From: Hexactinellida sp. DTS-2022
Taxonomy: Eukaryota > Porifera > Hexactinellida
Reading direction: 5' to 3'
Assembly (NCBI GenBank): GCA_028753945.1
Contig: JAPNXP010000002.1
Span: forward strand, 5,766,001-5,830,000
Length of the DNA stretch: 64,000 nucleotides
Each line of letters begins with the position of its first letter. Within the stretch, counting starts at the first letter, position 1. Positions 10,787-21,574 of this stretch are shown piece after piece. A model generated the notes under the pieces. That model was given only the letters and a program-made list of their open reading frames with translations, did no database searches and was not told where the DNA came from. Made by a program: the position numbers and the translations under genes.

Positions 10787-11255
10787 AACAGGTCGATAAA
10801 ATAATTCAAATTTCAAGAAAATTCGGATTTAGACATTGTTTTGTACTGTCCGGAGTAGAATTTAAAATTTTATTAAGTTTTATTGAGCAATAATTTTTTT
10901 AGTGCAAAATATATACAATTTTTCTACAAAATTAGTAAAAATAAAATATATTTAATTTAAATTAAAAACCAAAATTTCTTAACCGGACAGACAACGTTAA
11001 ATAGAGTAAGGAACATTTCATAATTGAGGTTACTATTCAAAATCATAATTCAAGATAGTGAATTGTCGATAATTGGCTAGTATGGATCAGTATGGATCAG
11101 GATAGTAAAGAAATTCGAATAAGCTATAACCGTGGATATATGAATTCGCAACTTCCAATATTATGGATAGTTACTAGATAGTTATAGAGCAAATTAATGG
11201 CTATTTCAAATTTTTCAAATTCAATGTTTGATAATTCATTAGCGGTTTCCCTTAC

Positions 11256-11960
11256 GGTTAAATTACGGCAGATTCATGCAAAAAAACACATAAATTTCGT
11301 TTTGAAGTTAGGTATTTGATTTTCACATATATGATAGAAGACACTATAGCTATATCGAAACTGAAAACAAAATCTGATTATCTTTTATAAATTTTATTTT
11401 ATGGGGCATGCAGTTTAATTGTAATACAAAAGTCCCATAGGGGGATTTCTTCAGACTCAACCAGATAAGTGTGTGGTTTTCAAGATCATTATTATCCAAA
11501 GACATATTTTGTGTGATCTAACAGAGAGATCATCGTTATGGGCGGTTGGTGGGCGGTTTAGAATTTTGATAAAATGTACATTAAAAATATTGCGACGTTT
11601 TGGAACCAAAAAATGGATAAAAAGGTCATCTTTTTATGCGAAATTTGATTAAATGCTTGATAAAGAAAATTCCAAGTCATAATTCAAAAATGTAAACCGT
11701 ATACCAACTCCTTACGCTTATAATCTTTAAATATTGATTCTGATAACAAACATTGATGGCCGCATTGCCAAATTACCGCATAATATCGACCAACACTTTT
11801 GGAAATCGCCCTATGGGAGATTTGTATTAGCAAAATTTTGAAACCGACAAAAAATAAAAAGTATAATAGATAGGGACATTTTCTTTTTGGTTTATTGCTT
11901 TGTATCGTATAGGTATCTATTTCTCTCAATTACAATTTTCATTCACGTGCGGTAATTTAA
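11256..11960 (+). mobile_element. Family B TTAA-type MITE, about 0.7 kb
   Basis: It begins GGTTAAATTACGGCAGATTC and ends CACGTGCGGTAATTTAA. It contains the family core GATCATCGTTATGGGCGG at about 11530. Copies lie at 42338, 48695 and 56891. The 81-codon minus ORF at 11684-11929 is family body, not a gene. The flanking TTAA is not preserved here; it is clear at 42338 and 48695. Confidence 0.75.
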
Positions 11961-12393
11961 TACAAAAAATTAATTATTTGTGAAAATTTTGGTTGCAGTA
12001 ATTTTCTATATTGTTCATAAGATATCGCTATAATATATCAACAATCAAATTGAAAGCATTAACTTACAATCCTTAGAAGTTTCTATTCTGATGATACTAC
12101 ACTCAAAATAGGAATGTTATTTTTGTGTAATCATTATATGAATTCCATATTCTTATTGTAGTAACTAAGTTCTAATGTTCTCTGACGTTTGTTAATTGAT
12201 CTTTTGTAAGAAGTTATAATTATATCATTTTTGTAATAAGAACCAATTGACGTACTATTTTGTAATGCTACACCATATGACGTTGTATTATTTTTGCACA
12301 ATAAATATAATTTTAGTAACAAACAGATCAATTTCTTTATAAAAAGAATTCTAAATATATCTGTAAGATACTAATTATAGTTTTTTTGTTAGC

Positions 12394-12400
12394 TATAAAT
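12394..12400 (+). promoter_or_regulatory. TATA box candidate for the Mutator-like transposase
   Basis: TATAAAT lies about 175 bp upstream of the ATG at 12575, with no other obvious user. The spacing would allow a short 5' leader containing the 38-bp repeats. Confidence 0.35.
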
Positions 12401-12444
12401 AAAGTTTTAATCAAGAAGAATTATCTTCGACTCTTCGCTCAATT

Positions 12445-12569
12445 GAATATCAATTCAATTTCTTCTCTTCATCGCATTTATTGAATATCATTTCAATTTC
12501 AACTCTTCATCGATTTTATTGAATATCAATTCAATTTCAACTCTTCATCGCTTTTATTGAATATCATTA
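12445..12569 (+). repeat. 38-bp tandem repeat just upstream of the transposase ATG
   Basis: About 3.3 units of 38 bp (GAATATCAATTCAATTTC, then TCTTCATCG, then TTTTATT) end six bases before the ATG. The array would lie in the 5' leader of the transposase transcript. Confidence 0.8.
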
Positions 12570-12574
12570 CAATA

Positions 12575-15090
12575 ATGGACGATTCCTATGAATTTGCGTA
12601 TTCTCCCAGCATTCACTCAGATAGTGAGCACAACCAGGAACTGGACAAATCATTCATGTCCACTCGCTCCTGTTCCCAAATGAGCATCTCCTCACAGGGG
12701 TCCGCTAAGGATGAATCGGAAGGGACTCGAAAGCATAGGGAAAGACGTGGAAGTATGAGTAAGCGATTTCAACTCTCAACAGCACGCAAATCAACCAAGC
12801 CCGCCTCCAATAAAATAGCCTCGACAACTAAATTACCAATCCAATTTGATGCAACTCCTGTGCCGGACACAAACATCCTCATGAATTTGGTAACGATGCA
12901 ATCGTTTCTCAACTTAATGGCCCGCTGTACTTTTTGTGAGAAAGGCCTCTTGAATATTCTCGTGACAGGACGCTCATATGGTACAGCATCCTTCATTTCA
13001 ATTACTTGTAACAATTGCGACTCAACGAAAGGTTTTTGGAGTTCAGGCAGCCGCACCCGGTGTACAATGACTGTTGGGGATAATGCGAAAAAGACAAGGA
13101 GCCAACTAATCTACGCCTCTGTTTTATCTGGACGAATTATGGGGGTTGGATGGGGAAAGCATCACCTATATCATTCCTTTTTGAACGTGTCCGGGCCAAT
13201 TAACATAGGAAACTTCAATTTGGTTCAAGCAGATCTTCTCCTGGTGGCTAAAGCGGTTGCTGAAGACAGCATCTTGATGGCTGTCAATCAGTTGCGACCC
13301 ATCCACTCTGTCGATTCGACTTCCAAGTACGTGAAAGTAATAGTCACATTTGATGGAGCCAGGGCCAGATTAAGGCGGGGGCTGATGGGGCACCAGCCCC
13401 AGGCCCATCTTGAAAATAGGCCCACAGCCCCAGGCCCATCTTGAAAATAGGCCCAATATTTGTATCAATTTCTCAATTTATCAGAACTCCAATTTCGTGG
13501 AGGGGACTTCTCACGATACTGCCTCTCATCGGAAATCTCTGCTGAAACAGGAAAGGTCCTCTCCTATGGCGTAGCCTGCAACAGCTGTGCATACAGCAGC
13601 AAGATGGACAACCAACAGCGCGACTCTAAAATCTCTCCCGAAGAACACGAATCGAGGATGGCAATCCACAAGCCGGTTTGCAGTGCGGAGTATGCGGACT
13701 TTTCCTCTGTACAACTTGAATCAGCGATAGCCCCTAAAGTTATTGGAGACGCTTTGAAACGTGGGGTAATCTTTTCAGCAATCGTGTCGGATGGGGACAA
13801 TAAGACCCATGAAGTTCTCGCAAAGGCTGGCCTCTATTACGATATTAGCGGTGCTCCAACTATCGAACGCTTCGAGTGTATAGCTGACGTGGCCAAACGG
13901 ATGAAAACGAATCTCCATAAGCGACAAGATAAGGCCCTGAAGACTGCACGCGCTGATAAGGCTGCTCTTGTCCGCTATTTTTCAAGGCAGGGCCTCAGCA
14001 AGAAGCAAATCAGCAAGAAAGTCGACCCTCGGTTCTAGTGGATGATTCAGCGAACAAGCAAAGGGAGGGACTCCTGGGAAAGCAAGCCTGCGGAGGAGAT
14101 TCGGCACCTTTCTCTAGCTCTTTGTGGACAAATTGCTTCATACTACCGATTGGCTGTGCAGCGAAACGCAGGAGATGTGCCTTCCATACTCGCGGCAATC
14201 AAAGCTATACCACTACATCTCTCTGCGACGGACGAAAATGCTGACCAGAATCATTAGTATTGTCCCTTCTCTTCAGACTCATGGTGTAGATATCAACAGG
14301 CCATGTTCTTCTCCAAAAGCCTCCCCTCTCATCCTAACTACCTTGGAGCTGCCGCCACTTCTCTCATTCAAGATTTATTTCATGAATTTGGTTATGACTC
14401 CGAAGAATTCGTCACGAAGATTTCTCAGGGCCTTCTTCTAACCACAATGAGGCCATCCACTCGCTGTTATTTAATATGGTCCATAAGACGGATGCGGTTG
14501 GAATGGATGTTATGGAGCTCGGCTCTGCGCTGGTTGTGATACGTTACAACGATGGCTTCGCCGGGATCGCGAAACTTTGCAATAAAGTCGGCATTGACGT
14601 CACCACTCGTTTGGAGAATGCTTTTCTAACTCTTGATAACTTGAGGGCTACTCAAACCCTGATTATAATTAGGGAACAGCGTAAGAGGTATCAGAAGAAG
14701 CAACGGAGGGGAAGGAAGACATCAAAGCAGCTCGCGAAAGGTACCGCTCCCTATTGTTCAGGCGAATATTCGGGGGCCAGATCGAAATTTGGTTGCGACT
14801 ATTCATCGGGCGAAGAAATGGAGCCGGGTTCCCCTCCAGACTCCCCAACTGCCACTCGACCCGCCACTCCAGTCGCGACTTCTTCAACCGACTCTTCTAT
14901 GGAGCCATGCAATATCTGTGGGAGAACAAAAGTTAACGGCATAGTTGGTATGGCAATTGGGCTCCAGATTATCGACACCGAAGCCTTTTGGGTCCAGTGC
15001 AACTCTTGCGATCTTTGGTTCCACTACCTCTGCCTCAACATTGACGATGCGGAAGACTTAGGGGATGAATACTATTGTCCGTCTTGCTAA
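12575..15090 (+). pseudogene. Mutator-like transposase with C-terminal PHD finger, broken
   Basis: This is a DDE transposase of the invertebrate Mutator-like family, here disabled. The start is the ATG at 12575 (MDDSYEFAY). There is a serine-rich basic N-terminus, then a C-x2-C / C-x2-C zinc motif (residues 118-121 and 145-148). The catalytic core has a first Asp in VTFDGA (13352), a second in VSDGDNKT (13790), and the Glu in SNHNEAIHS (14449). A C4HC3 PHD finger ends the protein (CNIC, CNSC, WFHYLC, YYCPSC). Lesions: a short insertion with stops after the first Asp (13360 to about 13495), in-frame UAG at 14036 and 14255, and a frameshift near 14430. The remaining reading frame is well kept, so the damage is recent. 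No terminal inverted repeats were found. Confidence 0.85.
13360..13495 (+). mobile_element. Short hAT-like insertion in the transposase core
   Basis: The insert starts CAGGGCCAGATTAAGGCGGG, similar to the CAGTGCCGGATTACCGCA end of the hAT element at 58425. It includes a 31-bp direct duplication (AGCCCCAGGCCCATCTTG and on) and brings a UGA and a UAG into frame. The right boundary is approximate and no clean TSD was identified. Confidence 0.5.
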
Positions 15091-15146
15091 TTTAGATTAT
15101 TGTGTTAGTATTAGAGTATTCTGTTAGCTTGTTTCCTTGAATACAC

Positions 15147-15152
15147 AATAAA
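15147..15152 (+). terminator. Polyadenylation signal AATAAA
   Basis: AATAAA lies 57 bp after the transposase stop codon at 15090, a normal distance for a metazoan 3' UTR. Confidence 0.5.
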
Positions 15153-15478
15153 TATGCTTGAGAAACTGTTTCGGACTCTTGGGGTTCAAATTGTATTTTC
15201 GTGCAGCTCCCACATCAATTGTGGAGGGCGCATGCTGTTTACCCTTTGAAATTGGGATTGGTTTCTTTAGTCCTAAGTTAGTTTAGGGTATCATTAGTAA
15301 GTAATACCCACTTGCAATACTTTGCACTTCGCTTGGGGGACATTGGATTGGATTTATTGATTAATTTAAGAAAAATCGCCGATTTTACTGAAGCTGGACC
15401 GACAGACTTTCACTTCCTGGAAAATTATTGAATAGAACATCATTGTTTTAGTGCTTTAATACATACTAGTATACTCAA

Positions 15479-15651
15479 GGTTGGGGGCGTCAGAGAGCTT
15501 TTAGCGCTATTGTTCATTGAACTCCTATGGTATGCTTGATTAATAGTGATTCACCATAAAATTGCTGACTTTCATGAAAATTCCAGCATGTCATCATTGC
15601 AGTATAGAAAGTTAACACTATATTACTAACCGAAGTATGACGCCCCCAACC
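15479..15651. mobile_element. 173-bp MITE with TIR GGTTGGGGGCGTCA
   Basis: Perfect 14-bp inverted repeats are at 15479-15492 and 15638-15651. The palindrome TACTAGTA is present outside both ends (15464-15471 and 15652-15659), possibly an 8-bp target duplication with seven extra bases on the left. It has no ORF. Confidence 0.7.
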
Positions 15652-16090
15652 TACTAGTAGGTAGAAGCTTTATAGGTATTCATGGTGCTTTGATAACAAC
15701 CCATTTCTTCCATGTAACTTCGAATATAGCGAAATTTCCATTACAATTGTATTATCATTACCAAAAAGTTAGTTCCATATTCACATACTTGGCTATAATA
15801 AGAAAAGTATAAGAGCTAGAGTGTCAAACTTAGATTCAAATGATAGCTAAGATTAAGGGTTAAGATATGCAATAGTAATATAGCATATTCATTTTTAAAT
15901 TTCCAGAAGGAACTTAGCCACATACATATACATATTGTATAACAGGGTTGTAATGCAAAATCAGTGTAAATTTACTACAAAAACACGCTTTATTTTTGAT
16001 GCAATTTACAAAAACTATATTCAAATTAATGGCTAGAGGGAAGAATTATTAGTTAGCATGTAAATATACAGACACAGTTTAGAGAGGATA

Positions 16091-16330
16091 CATGCAATAC
16101 AAAAGCTATCTAACCAGTACCGCTATTACCTAGCTGATAATACTCTAGCTTGTCGTGAATTCCAGATAGCAGGTACTCATATTGCGTAACTATTGTAAAT
16201 ACAAGATTAAACTATATAAACCAAACACATACAATACAATAGCTATACCATACCAGTACAGCTATAACCTAGCTGATAATACTCTCCTAATCCTAAGCTG
16301 GTGGTGAATTCCAGTTAGCAGATACTCGCA
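16091..16330 (+). repeat. Direct duplication of about 95 bp
   Basis: 16091-16180 and 16228-16330 are imperfect direct copies sharing ACCTAGCTGATAATACTCT and GTGAATTCCAG. The 77-codon minus ORF at 16262 is not convincing. From 16331 to 18160 I see no gene I can support, only AT-rich sequence and a GC-rich patch at 17158-17232 (GCGGGCC motifs). Confidence 0.6.
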
Positions 16331-18167
16331 ACCTTTTGAAACTCGAGGCAAATTTTCTATAACGCACACCTGTGCCGGCCATAATAGAGAATGGCAAAAA
16401 TACCATAGTGTATCACTTATTTGGTGGTTTATGTTGTCAAAAAGGTGGATAACCTCAAAGTAACAAATTAGGTACAATATAATGATAGTTTTCAAATTAA
16501 ACGTAAACGCCCAAATTAGTAGACTAGGCTATGAATAGAGATGGAATATTTCATAGAAATTCGATTGCTTGTTTCGGAAACTTTGCTCCCGAGGAAATTC
16601 GTAGCGTGGGAGCAAAATATTCATGGAAATTTGGTCCTTCTATGGAAGATTGGTCGAACTGAGTTATTTTTCTTTAGTTAAGCAATAATTAATATTGTAG
16701 AATCAACTTGATGGAAAATGAAAATTGTGAGACTCAAGATGATTGAGAACTCTATATTTTGAAAACTCGATTGTTGTGTATTTATTTGTTTGTCCTGATT
16801 GTATTAATTTATGTAGTAATCGCATCTGTTTGGGTGGAGACAAACTTCCAAATGTTATAGTTAATTGGCAAGAATTTTCGGACGCTGAAGACGAATTCCG
16901 CGTATATACTAAAGCACTAATTCCTAGTTCTAATTAAGTTAATTGTATAGAAAATAAGTTAACAGATTAATTTTAATTCCAAATGAACGTAGGCTAGCTT
17001 TCAAAGGGTTTAAATATTCGATGGGTAATATTTGTTATCCGTTTTAACTGTATTTTTTCAGAAACTCTGTTTCATACAATGAGTTCCTAATTATCTTCTT
17101 GACCTGAAATTTATACAAAACATATTGGAATTATATATATACAGTTTATAATACAAGTTGCGGGCCTCTTGCAGACCAAAGATATTCATGCGGGATTTTT
17201 GCGGGCCGAATATTACAGCACCGGGCGGGTTTAATTATTATTGCCACTTCCCAAATTCTTCTTTATTGCATATTTCATTTTCGCCCTCACTTTTCACCTC
17301 AAAACATGTGATTGGTACTGTCTCATAAGGTTATTCGCTTTGGATGGATGGGGACTAGTTAAAGATCCATATCATTTTTTTGCAAATTTTTGACTCCAAA
17401 ATGTCTGCCCTTTGTTCGTTATGTATCGACTCATCATTTATTTCTGGTTAATTTATTTCATTGCCTACACATGTTGGTTATTTTCCTTGAGAATCGGTTG
17501 CGGTTGCCAATAGCATGTTTAGAATAATTCCTATCTCACTTGCAATGAATTTTTAATTTAGTCCTTCTAAACTTATGGATTAGATTTTGTGGGCTCCCCA
17601 CAAGTGCTGACAGACTCTTCTGATAATGTTTGTTAGCCATTATTTGGTGAAATTCCTGCATTTGAATTTTGTATTTAGTTATAATATTTGTTGAATATAA
17701 TATACTAGCAGAAACCAATTTTTGCAGCCTACGGTAGGTTGGCAACTATTTTACATCTCTCTCATATCGAAAAACTCTTCACTCCTGAAATACTGCACAT
17801 TACTTGGGTGTGATGAGTTATACGGGACTATTTATACAAATAGGTCCCAACAACAATCTCGAACTGCTTTGAATAACTCTATTCTCATTCTAGACAAGTC
17901 GTAGTAATGGTACATCCATCTGAAAGTGAAGATATACTTCAGTCCCACATTCCGAAGTCAACTAGGCATATCAAGGAGCATCTGCCAGCAATGCTGTGAA
18001 AGAAAAGGTGTGAACATAACCTGTTTGAGAAGGTGTGAACATAACCTGTTAGAAATTCAATCAATTCAGTTTTTCGAACTTGAGATAAAGGAAAACTTCC
18101 CTCTTTTTCAGTATCACCTGGAGCCGAGTCTATTATTAAATAGAAAAGTGATTTTAAGGTAACTTAC

Positions 18168-18356
18168 TTCAATAATATCCTTCATTAATTGGACTTTCTT
18201 AAATTGCAATGCAATTTCAGCATTGCGCCCTCTTTTCCGCTTCCTGGAAAGCTCATGGGTGGATTGTTCTACTTCAACGATTTCTGTCATATCAGGGACA
18301 GGTAATTCATCCTCAGGGACTATGCAATTAAATCTAAGGTTTTCCATCTTGTCCAT
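18168..18356 (-). CDS. Candidate first coding exon, lysine/arginine-rich protein
   Basis: The minus strand has an ATG with a favourable context (A at -3, G at +4), then 63 codons without a stop, ending at a consensus splice donor GAA|GTAAGT (donor at 18162-18167). The predicted segment is acidic (PEDELPVPDMTEIVEVEQ) and then carries SRKRKRGR, a likely monopartite nuclear localisation signal, ending QLMKDIIE. I do not recognise the family. A pyrimidine-rich acceptor lies about 170 bp downstream, but in phase 0 the next exon would soon hit a stop, so gene structure is unresolved. The promoter side runs into a family E hairpin terminus at 18401. It could be a functional host gene start or a captured fragment. 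Confidence 0.45.
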
Positions 18357-18400
18357 AGTATTTTACATTATTGGTTTAAAACTTGCTTTAATATATTTAT

Positions 18401-18484
18401 ACGATCCCTTCAGTCTCGGTCGCTTTGCGACAAATCGATGCTACGCACCTCAAATTAACGGCCGCTATACGGCCTTACTCCACT
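18401..18484 (-). mobile_element. Family E hairpin terminus
   Basis: GTCGC-TTT-GCGAC is a perfect small hairpin. It is followed by GATGC-TAC-GCACC and GGCCGCTATACGGCC, both with slightly damaged stems. The same module is at 19901-19980, on the other side of the GC-rich minisatellite, in the same orientation. Confidence 0.6.
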
Positions 18485-18599
18485 CTAAACAATTGATGAT
18501 AGTGTTATAAAACATCCTTTCCTACCAGTACCATACTTTTAACTTGTTTACCTATAAATACCAATACATGCCGTACTCTGGGTGACCTAGATCAATATA

Positions 18600-18800
18600 G
18601 TTCTAGAAATTATTATGTTGTTGATGGGAAATGGATTCATGATTATGATATTCTAACAAAATTCAGATAATTATAATATTTTTTACAATAAATTCCCAAT
18701 AAAACTGTTGATGTCGAGCAGCCGCAAACTGGTTTTTGAAATCTGTAACCGTTAACAAGATACTATTAGCAACGGTTACCCGATTTCAGACTTAAGTTTA
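18600..18800 (+). repeat. Remnant of the centre of the foldback element
   Basis: The segment (GGGAAATGGATTCATGATTA, then TTCCCAATAAAACT, then GTAACCGTTAAC and CAACGGTTACC) is homologous to the loop region of the foldback element at 60430-60600. The long arms are absent here. Confidence 0.5.
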
Positions 18801-18885
18801 AAATGTAGAATATGACAGAATTATAAAATTTCTATTAAATATATTTTAGGCACTCTTCATACGCAATGCAGGTTTAAAAGAAAAG

Positions 18886-19500
18886 AGCGAGCGGTTGGGC
18901 ACCGGGAGAGGGCCCTTCCCCCGCGACCGGTTGGGCTACCGGGAGAGGAGCCCCCCCGCGACCGGTTGGGCTACCGGGAGAGGAGCCCCCCCGCGACTGG
19001 TTGGGCTGCCTCGAGAGGGCCACCTCCCGCGACCGGTTGGGCTGCCTGGAGAGAGCCATCCCCCGCGACCGGTTGGGCTACCGGGAGAGGGCCCCCCCCG
19101 CGACCGGTTGGGCTACCGGGAGAGCCTCCCCGCGACCGGTTGGGCTGCTGGAAGAGGCCCCCCCGCGACCGGTTGGGTTACCGGGAGAGGCCCTCCCCGC
19201 GACCGGTTGGGTTACCGGGAGAGCCCCCCCGCGACCGGTTGGGCTGCCGGGAGAGGCCCTCCCGCGACCGGTTAGGCTACCGGGAGAGGAGCCCCCCCCG
19301 CGACCGATTGGGCTACAGGGAGAGGGGCCCCCCCGCGAGTGGTTGGGCTACCGGGAGAGGATCCCCCCGCGACCGGTTGGACTACCGGGAGAGGAGCCCC
19401 CCGCGACAGGTTGGGCTACCGGGACAGGCTACCCCCCGCGACCGGTTGGACTACCGGGAGAGGGCCCCCCCGCGAGCGGTTGGGCTACCGGAAGAGGAGA
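18886..19500 (+). repeat. GC-rich minisatellite, 18 units of about 34 bp
   Basis: Eighteen units of GCGACCGGTTGGGCTACCGG followed by GAGAGG and a C-run vary from about 31 to 42 bp, mostly by C-run length. It is extremely GC- and CpG-rich in an AT-rich setting. Long overlapping ORFs (330 and 253 codons from 18966 and 19001) arise because stops are rare in this composition. Unit lengths are not multiples of three, so the reading frame changes from unit to unit. I do not call a protein. Confidence 0.9.
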
Positions 19501-19898
19501 CCCCCGACCCCGGGTATCCCCACATCGACCAATCCCTGCGCGACCGAGTGCCCCCCTCGCGACCAGATGCCCCCCGGCGATGGGCTGCGAGCCATATAAT
19601 AACGCACCGCCTACGATCGCCGCTATGCGAACCCACGCCGCCCCGCGAGGACATATTGTCCACTGCCATCCCCTATCGTCCATTATTATCGGGGCTAATC
19701 ACACCAGCATTAGTAAACGCTCCACCCTGGCTGCTAGTCGCCGCCCCCCCACCTCAATATAGAAACCCCGCCTTTCTTGACCCGCTCCTCAGTATCATTC
19801 ACACTATGGATGGCACCGTCCCCCCCAAACCCGCCCCCTCTAGTATAGCTAGTATAGTTAGAATAGCTTGTATACTAATAGCTAGCAACTATATTATA
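19501..19898. other. C-rich unique segment after the minisatellite
   Basis: The segment is strongly C-over-G skewed on the plus strand, with CCCCCC runs, and decays toward AT-rich TAGTATAGCTAGTATAG at its end. No protein or RNA family was recognised. It sits between the minisatellite and a family E terminus, so it may be element cargo. Confidence 0.5.
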
Positions 19899-19900
19899 AT

Positions 19901-20248
19901 ACGAACCCTTCGGTCTCGGTCGTTTTGCAACAGATCGGTGCTACGCACCTCAAGTTAACGGCCGCTGTGCGGCTTTACTCCTCAAAGCGTGATTTTGAAT
20001 TTTCATTAATTTGTTTACCTATTTTGTGTAAACAACAACAGCAAATATTCATATTAGATAATTTTAAACGCGAAAATCGTGTTCGGCATACTTGTTTACC
20101 TATAATACCCGTTGAAAGCAAACTTCTAGGTCGTTTTTGAATTTTCAATAATTAGTTTACCTATTTTGTGTAAACAATAACAATAAATATTAATATTATA
20201 AATTTATAAATGCGAAATTCGTGTTCAGCATACTTGTTAACCTATAAT
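19901..20248 (-). mobile_element. Family E element, cut by contig end
   Basis: The hairpin terminus at 19901-19980 (GGTGC-TAC-GCACC and a GGCCGC stem with one wobble) is followed by two body units of about 140 bp. The match with 33755-34102 stops at 20248 in the second unit. The equivalent region after the gap continues to a normal end at 34383. Confidence 0.65.
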
Positions 20249-20296
20249 TTTCCTTTTACAATTAATCTCCCAAACGCCTTCGTGAGTTGGGTGATA

Positions 20297-20564
20297 TGGC
20301 TAACTTCTTGGAGGAAACAGTACAGAGATTTGGGAGCATTCATGAATGGCTAGTTTTCTACTAGCCATCATGCGTTGGATGGCTAGTAGAAAACATGCTC
20401 TCACTGTCACAATTAATAACTGGCGAGCTGTGGTTTCTCATTTGGAAAATGCTCCTTAGAAAGTTGTAAGGGACGAACCAGCAAATGCAAAAAGTCTCCT
20501 TAAAGTAATTACCTCCTATAAGTGGGTATCTTACCTGCATTTCTTGGCTGACTTCATGGGGGAA
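20297..20564 (+). pseudogene. hAT transposase fragment (ZNF862/KIAA1586-like)
   Basis: The coding signal reads ...FLEETVQRFGSIHEW... then RWMASRKHALTVTINNW, then AVVSHLEN, an in-frame UAG, and SLLKVITSYKWVSYLHFL. This resembles the middle of the hAT-derived family that includes ZNF862 and KIAA1586 (RW...AL..., followed by an F/Y-x-F/V-x-x-x-H/L-H-F-L-x-D block). A 17-bp inverted repeat (GTTTTCTACTAGCCATC and complement) interrupts it near 20352-20393 and shifts the frame. It ends at the N gap. This 316-bp tail, starting at 20249, is absent from the second copy. Confidence 0.5.
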
Positions 20565-20664
20565 NNNNNNNNNNNNNNNNNNNNNNNNNNNNNNNNNNNN
20601 NNNNNNNNNNNNNNNNNNNNNNNNNNNNNNNNNNNNNNNNNNNNNNNNNNNNNNNNNNNNNNNN
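20565..20664. other. Assembly gap, exactly 100 N
   Basis: The fixed 100-base run is a conventional scaffold gap of unknown size, not an estimated length. Apparent ORFs across it are meaningless. Confidence 0.98.
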
Positions 20665-21397
20665 CCTCGTCCGGAGGGTGCCCGGATCTCGGAAATAACC
20701 ATAAAATTTATTCCATAATCAACTAGAGTTTATGGCCTGATATCTCCAAAACTATTGTCGACGGGGACTCTAGCCAGTTGCTCATCCTCCGTTCATCGAA
20801 ACTTGGTATAACTATACCCAAGCAGTTCATTAATTTCGAAAATGAATTTTTTATAAAGTAGCGAAATTTCCATATTGCCAAATCCAAACCAATATTTACT
20901 GCCCAGATAAGGGTGGTTTACTTTTAGTACCATGTTTGACATTCAAATTTGCAAAGATAAACTAAATTTGGGGCTAATAACCAAAAAAAGGCGACTTAAT
21001 TTTAACTTATACAAAAATGTTCCCCGGTTGAAGGAGGTGTCTGGATCTTGGAGGTTTGACTGTATTGCTATTTTCTATGGAAATTAATACTTTTGGTAGG
21101 GGAGTGTATTGTGGAAGATAAATTATGTTTGAATTTCACGTTACTGTTTTATGTTTGCAGGATTGTTGAAATTATAGCAGCATTCTAGGAAGTAGATCAT
21201 GTGATCATCATCTGAGAATTTTTGAAGAGTGAGGGAGATTTCGATATTATACCAAAAATTGTACAATGACAACAAATAATTGGAAATTGAAATCCATTAA
21301 ATAAAATATTGAACAACTTTCATGATCTTTCTGCGGCCCAGTAACAATTTCCTCGCGACCCACTAATGGGTCGCGGACCACAGTTTGAGTACCACTG
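20665..21397 (+). mobile_element. hAT element with nested pogo MITE, truncated by gap
   Basis: This is the duplicate of 6811-7543. The nested pogo element ends at 21062 and the hAT right end is at 21397, followed by its TTGTAGTC duplication copy. Confidence 0.9.
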
Positions 21398-21574
21398 TTG
21401 TAGTCCACTTAATTATGTTTTAGATATGATAGCATCAAAACTATACCAGGGACACGTAATTACCATCAATAGACTCCAATAAGTGCAAAGTTTATAGGAA
21501 GAAAGCGAATTCGTGACCAATTAGAATATACAATAACATATGTATTTAAATGAAATCGTGTAATAAACTTCAAA

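Larger units (their letters stand above)
6811..20248. repeat. 13.4-kb block repeated after the gap
   Basis: This 13,438-bp block matches 20665-34102 at a constant offset of 13,854. I found no base difference in the stretches compared, and all ORF translations are identical, including across the GC-rich minisatellite. The second copy begins at the first base after a 100-N gap. Interpretation: unmerged overlapping contig ends (see findings). Confidence 0.95.

Noticed and set aside
12557-12574. Start of the transposase at the upstream TTG (12557)
   Set aside because: It is not an ATG and lies in the 38-bp repeat; the ATG at 12575 begins the protein-like sequence.
14036-14257. Two in-frame UAG codons where Gln would fit, suggesting UAG reassignment
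   Set aside because: The same gene also has an insertion with a UGA and a frameshift, so ordinary decay (CAG to TAG) explains them.
18966-19958. Overlapping ORFs of 330 and 253 codons with Arg/Gly/Pro repeats
   Set aside because: They run through the GC-rich minisatellite, where stops are rare in all frames. Units are not multiples of three, and several frames on both strands are open at once.
20361-20726. ORFs spanning the N run
   Set aside because: Artefacts of translating N.
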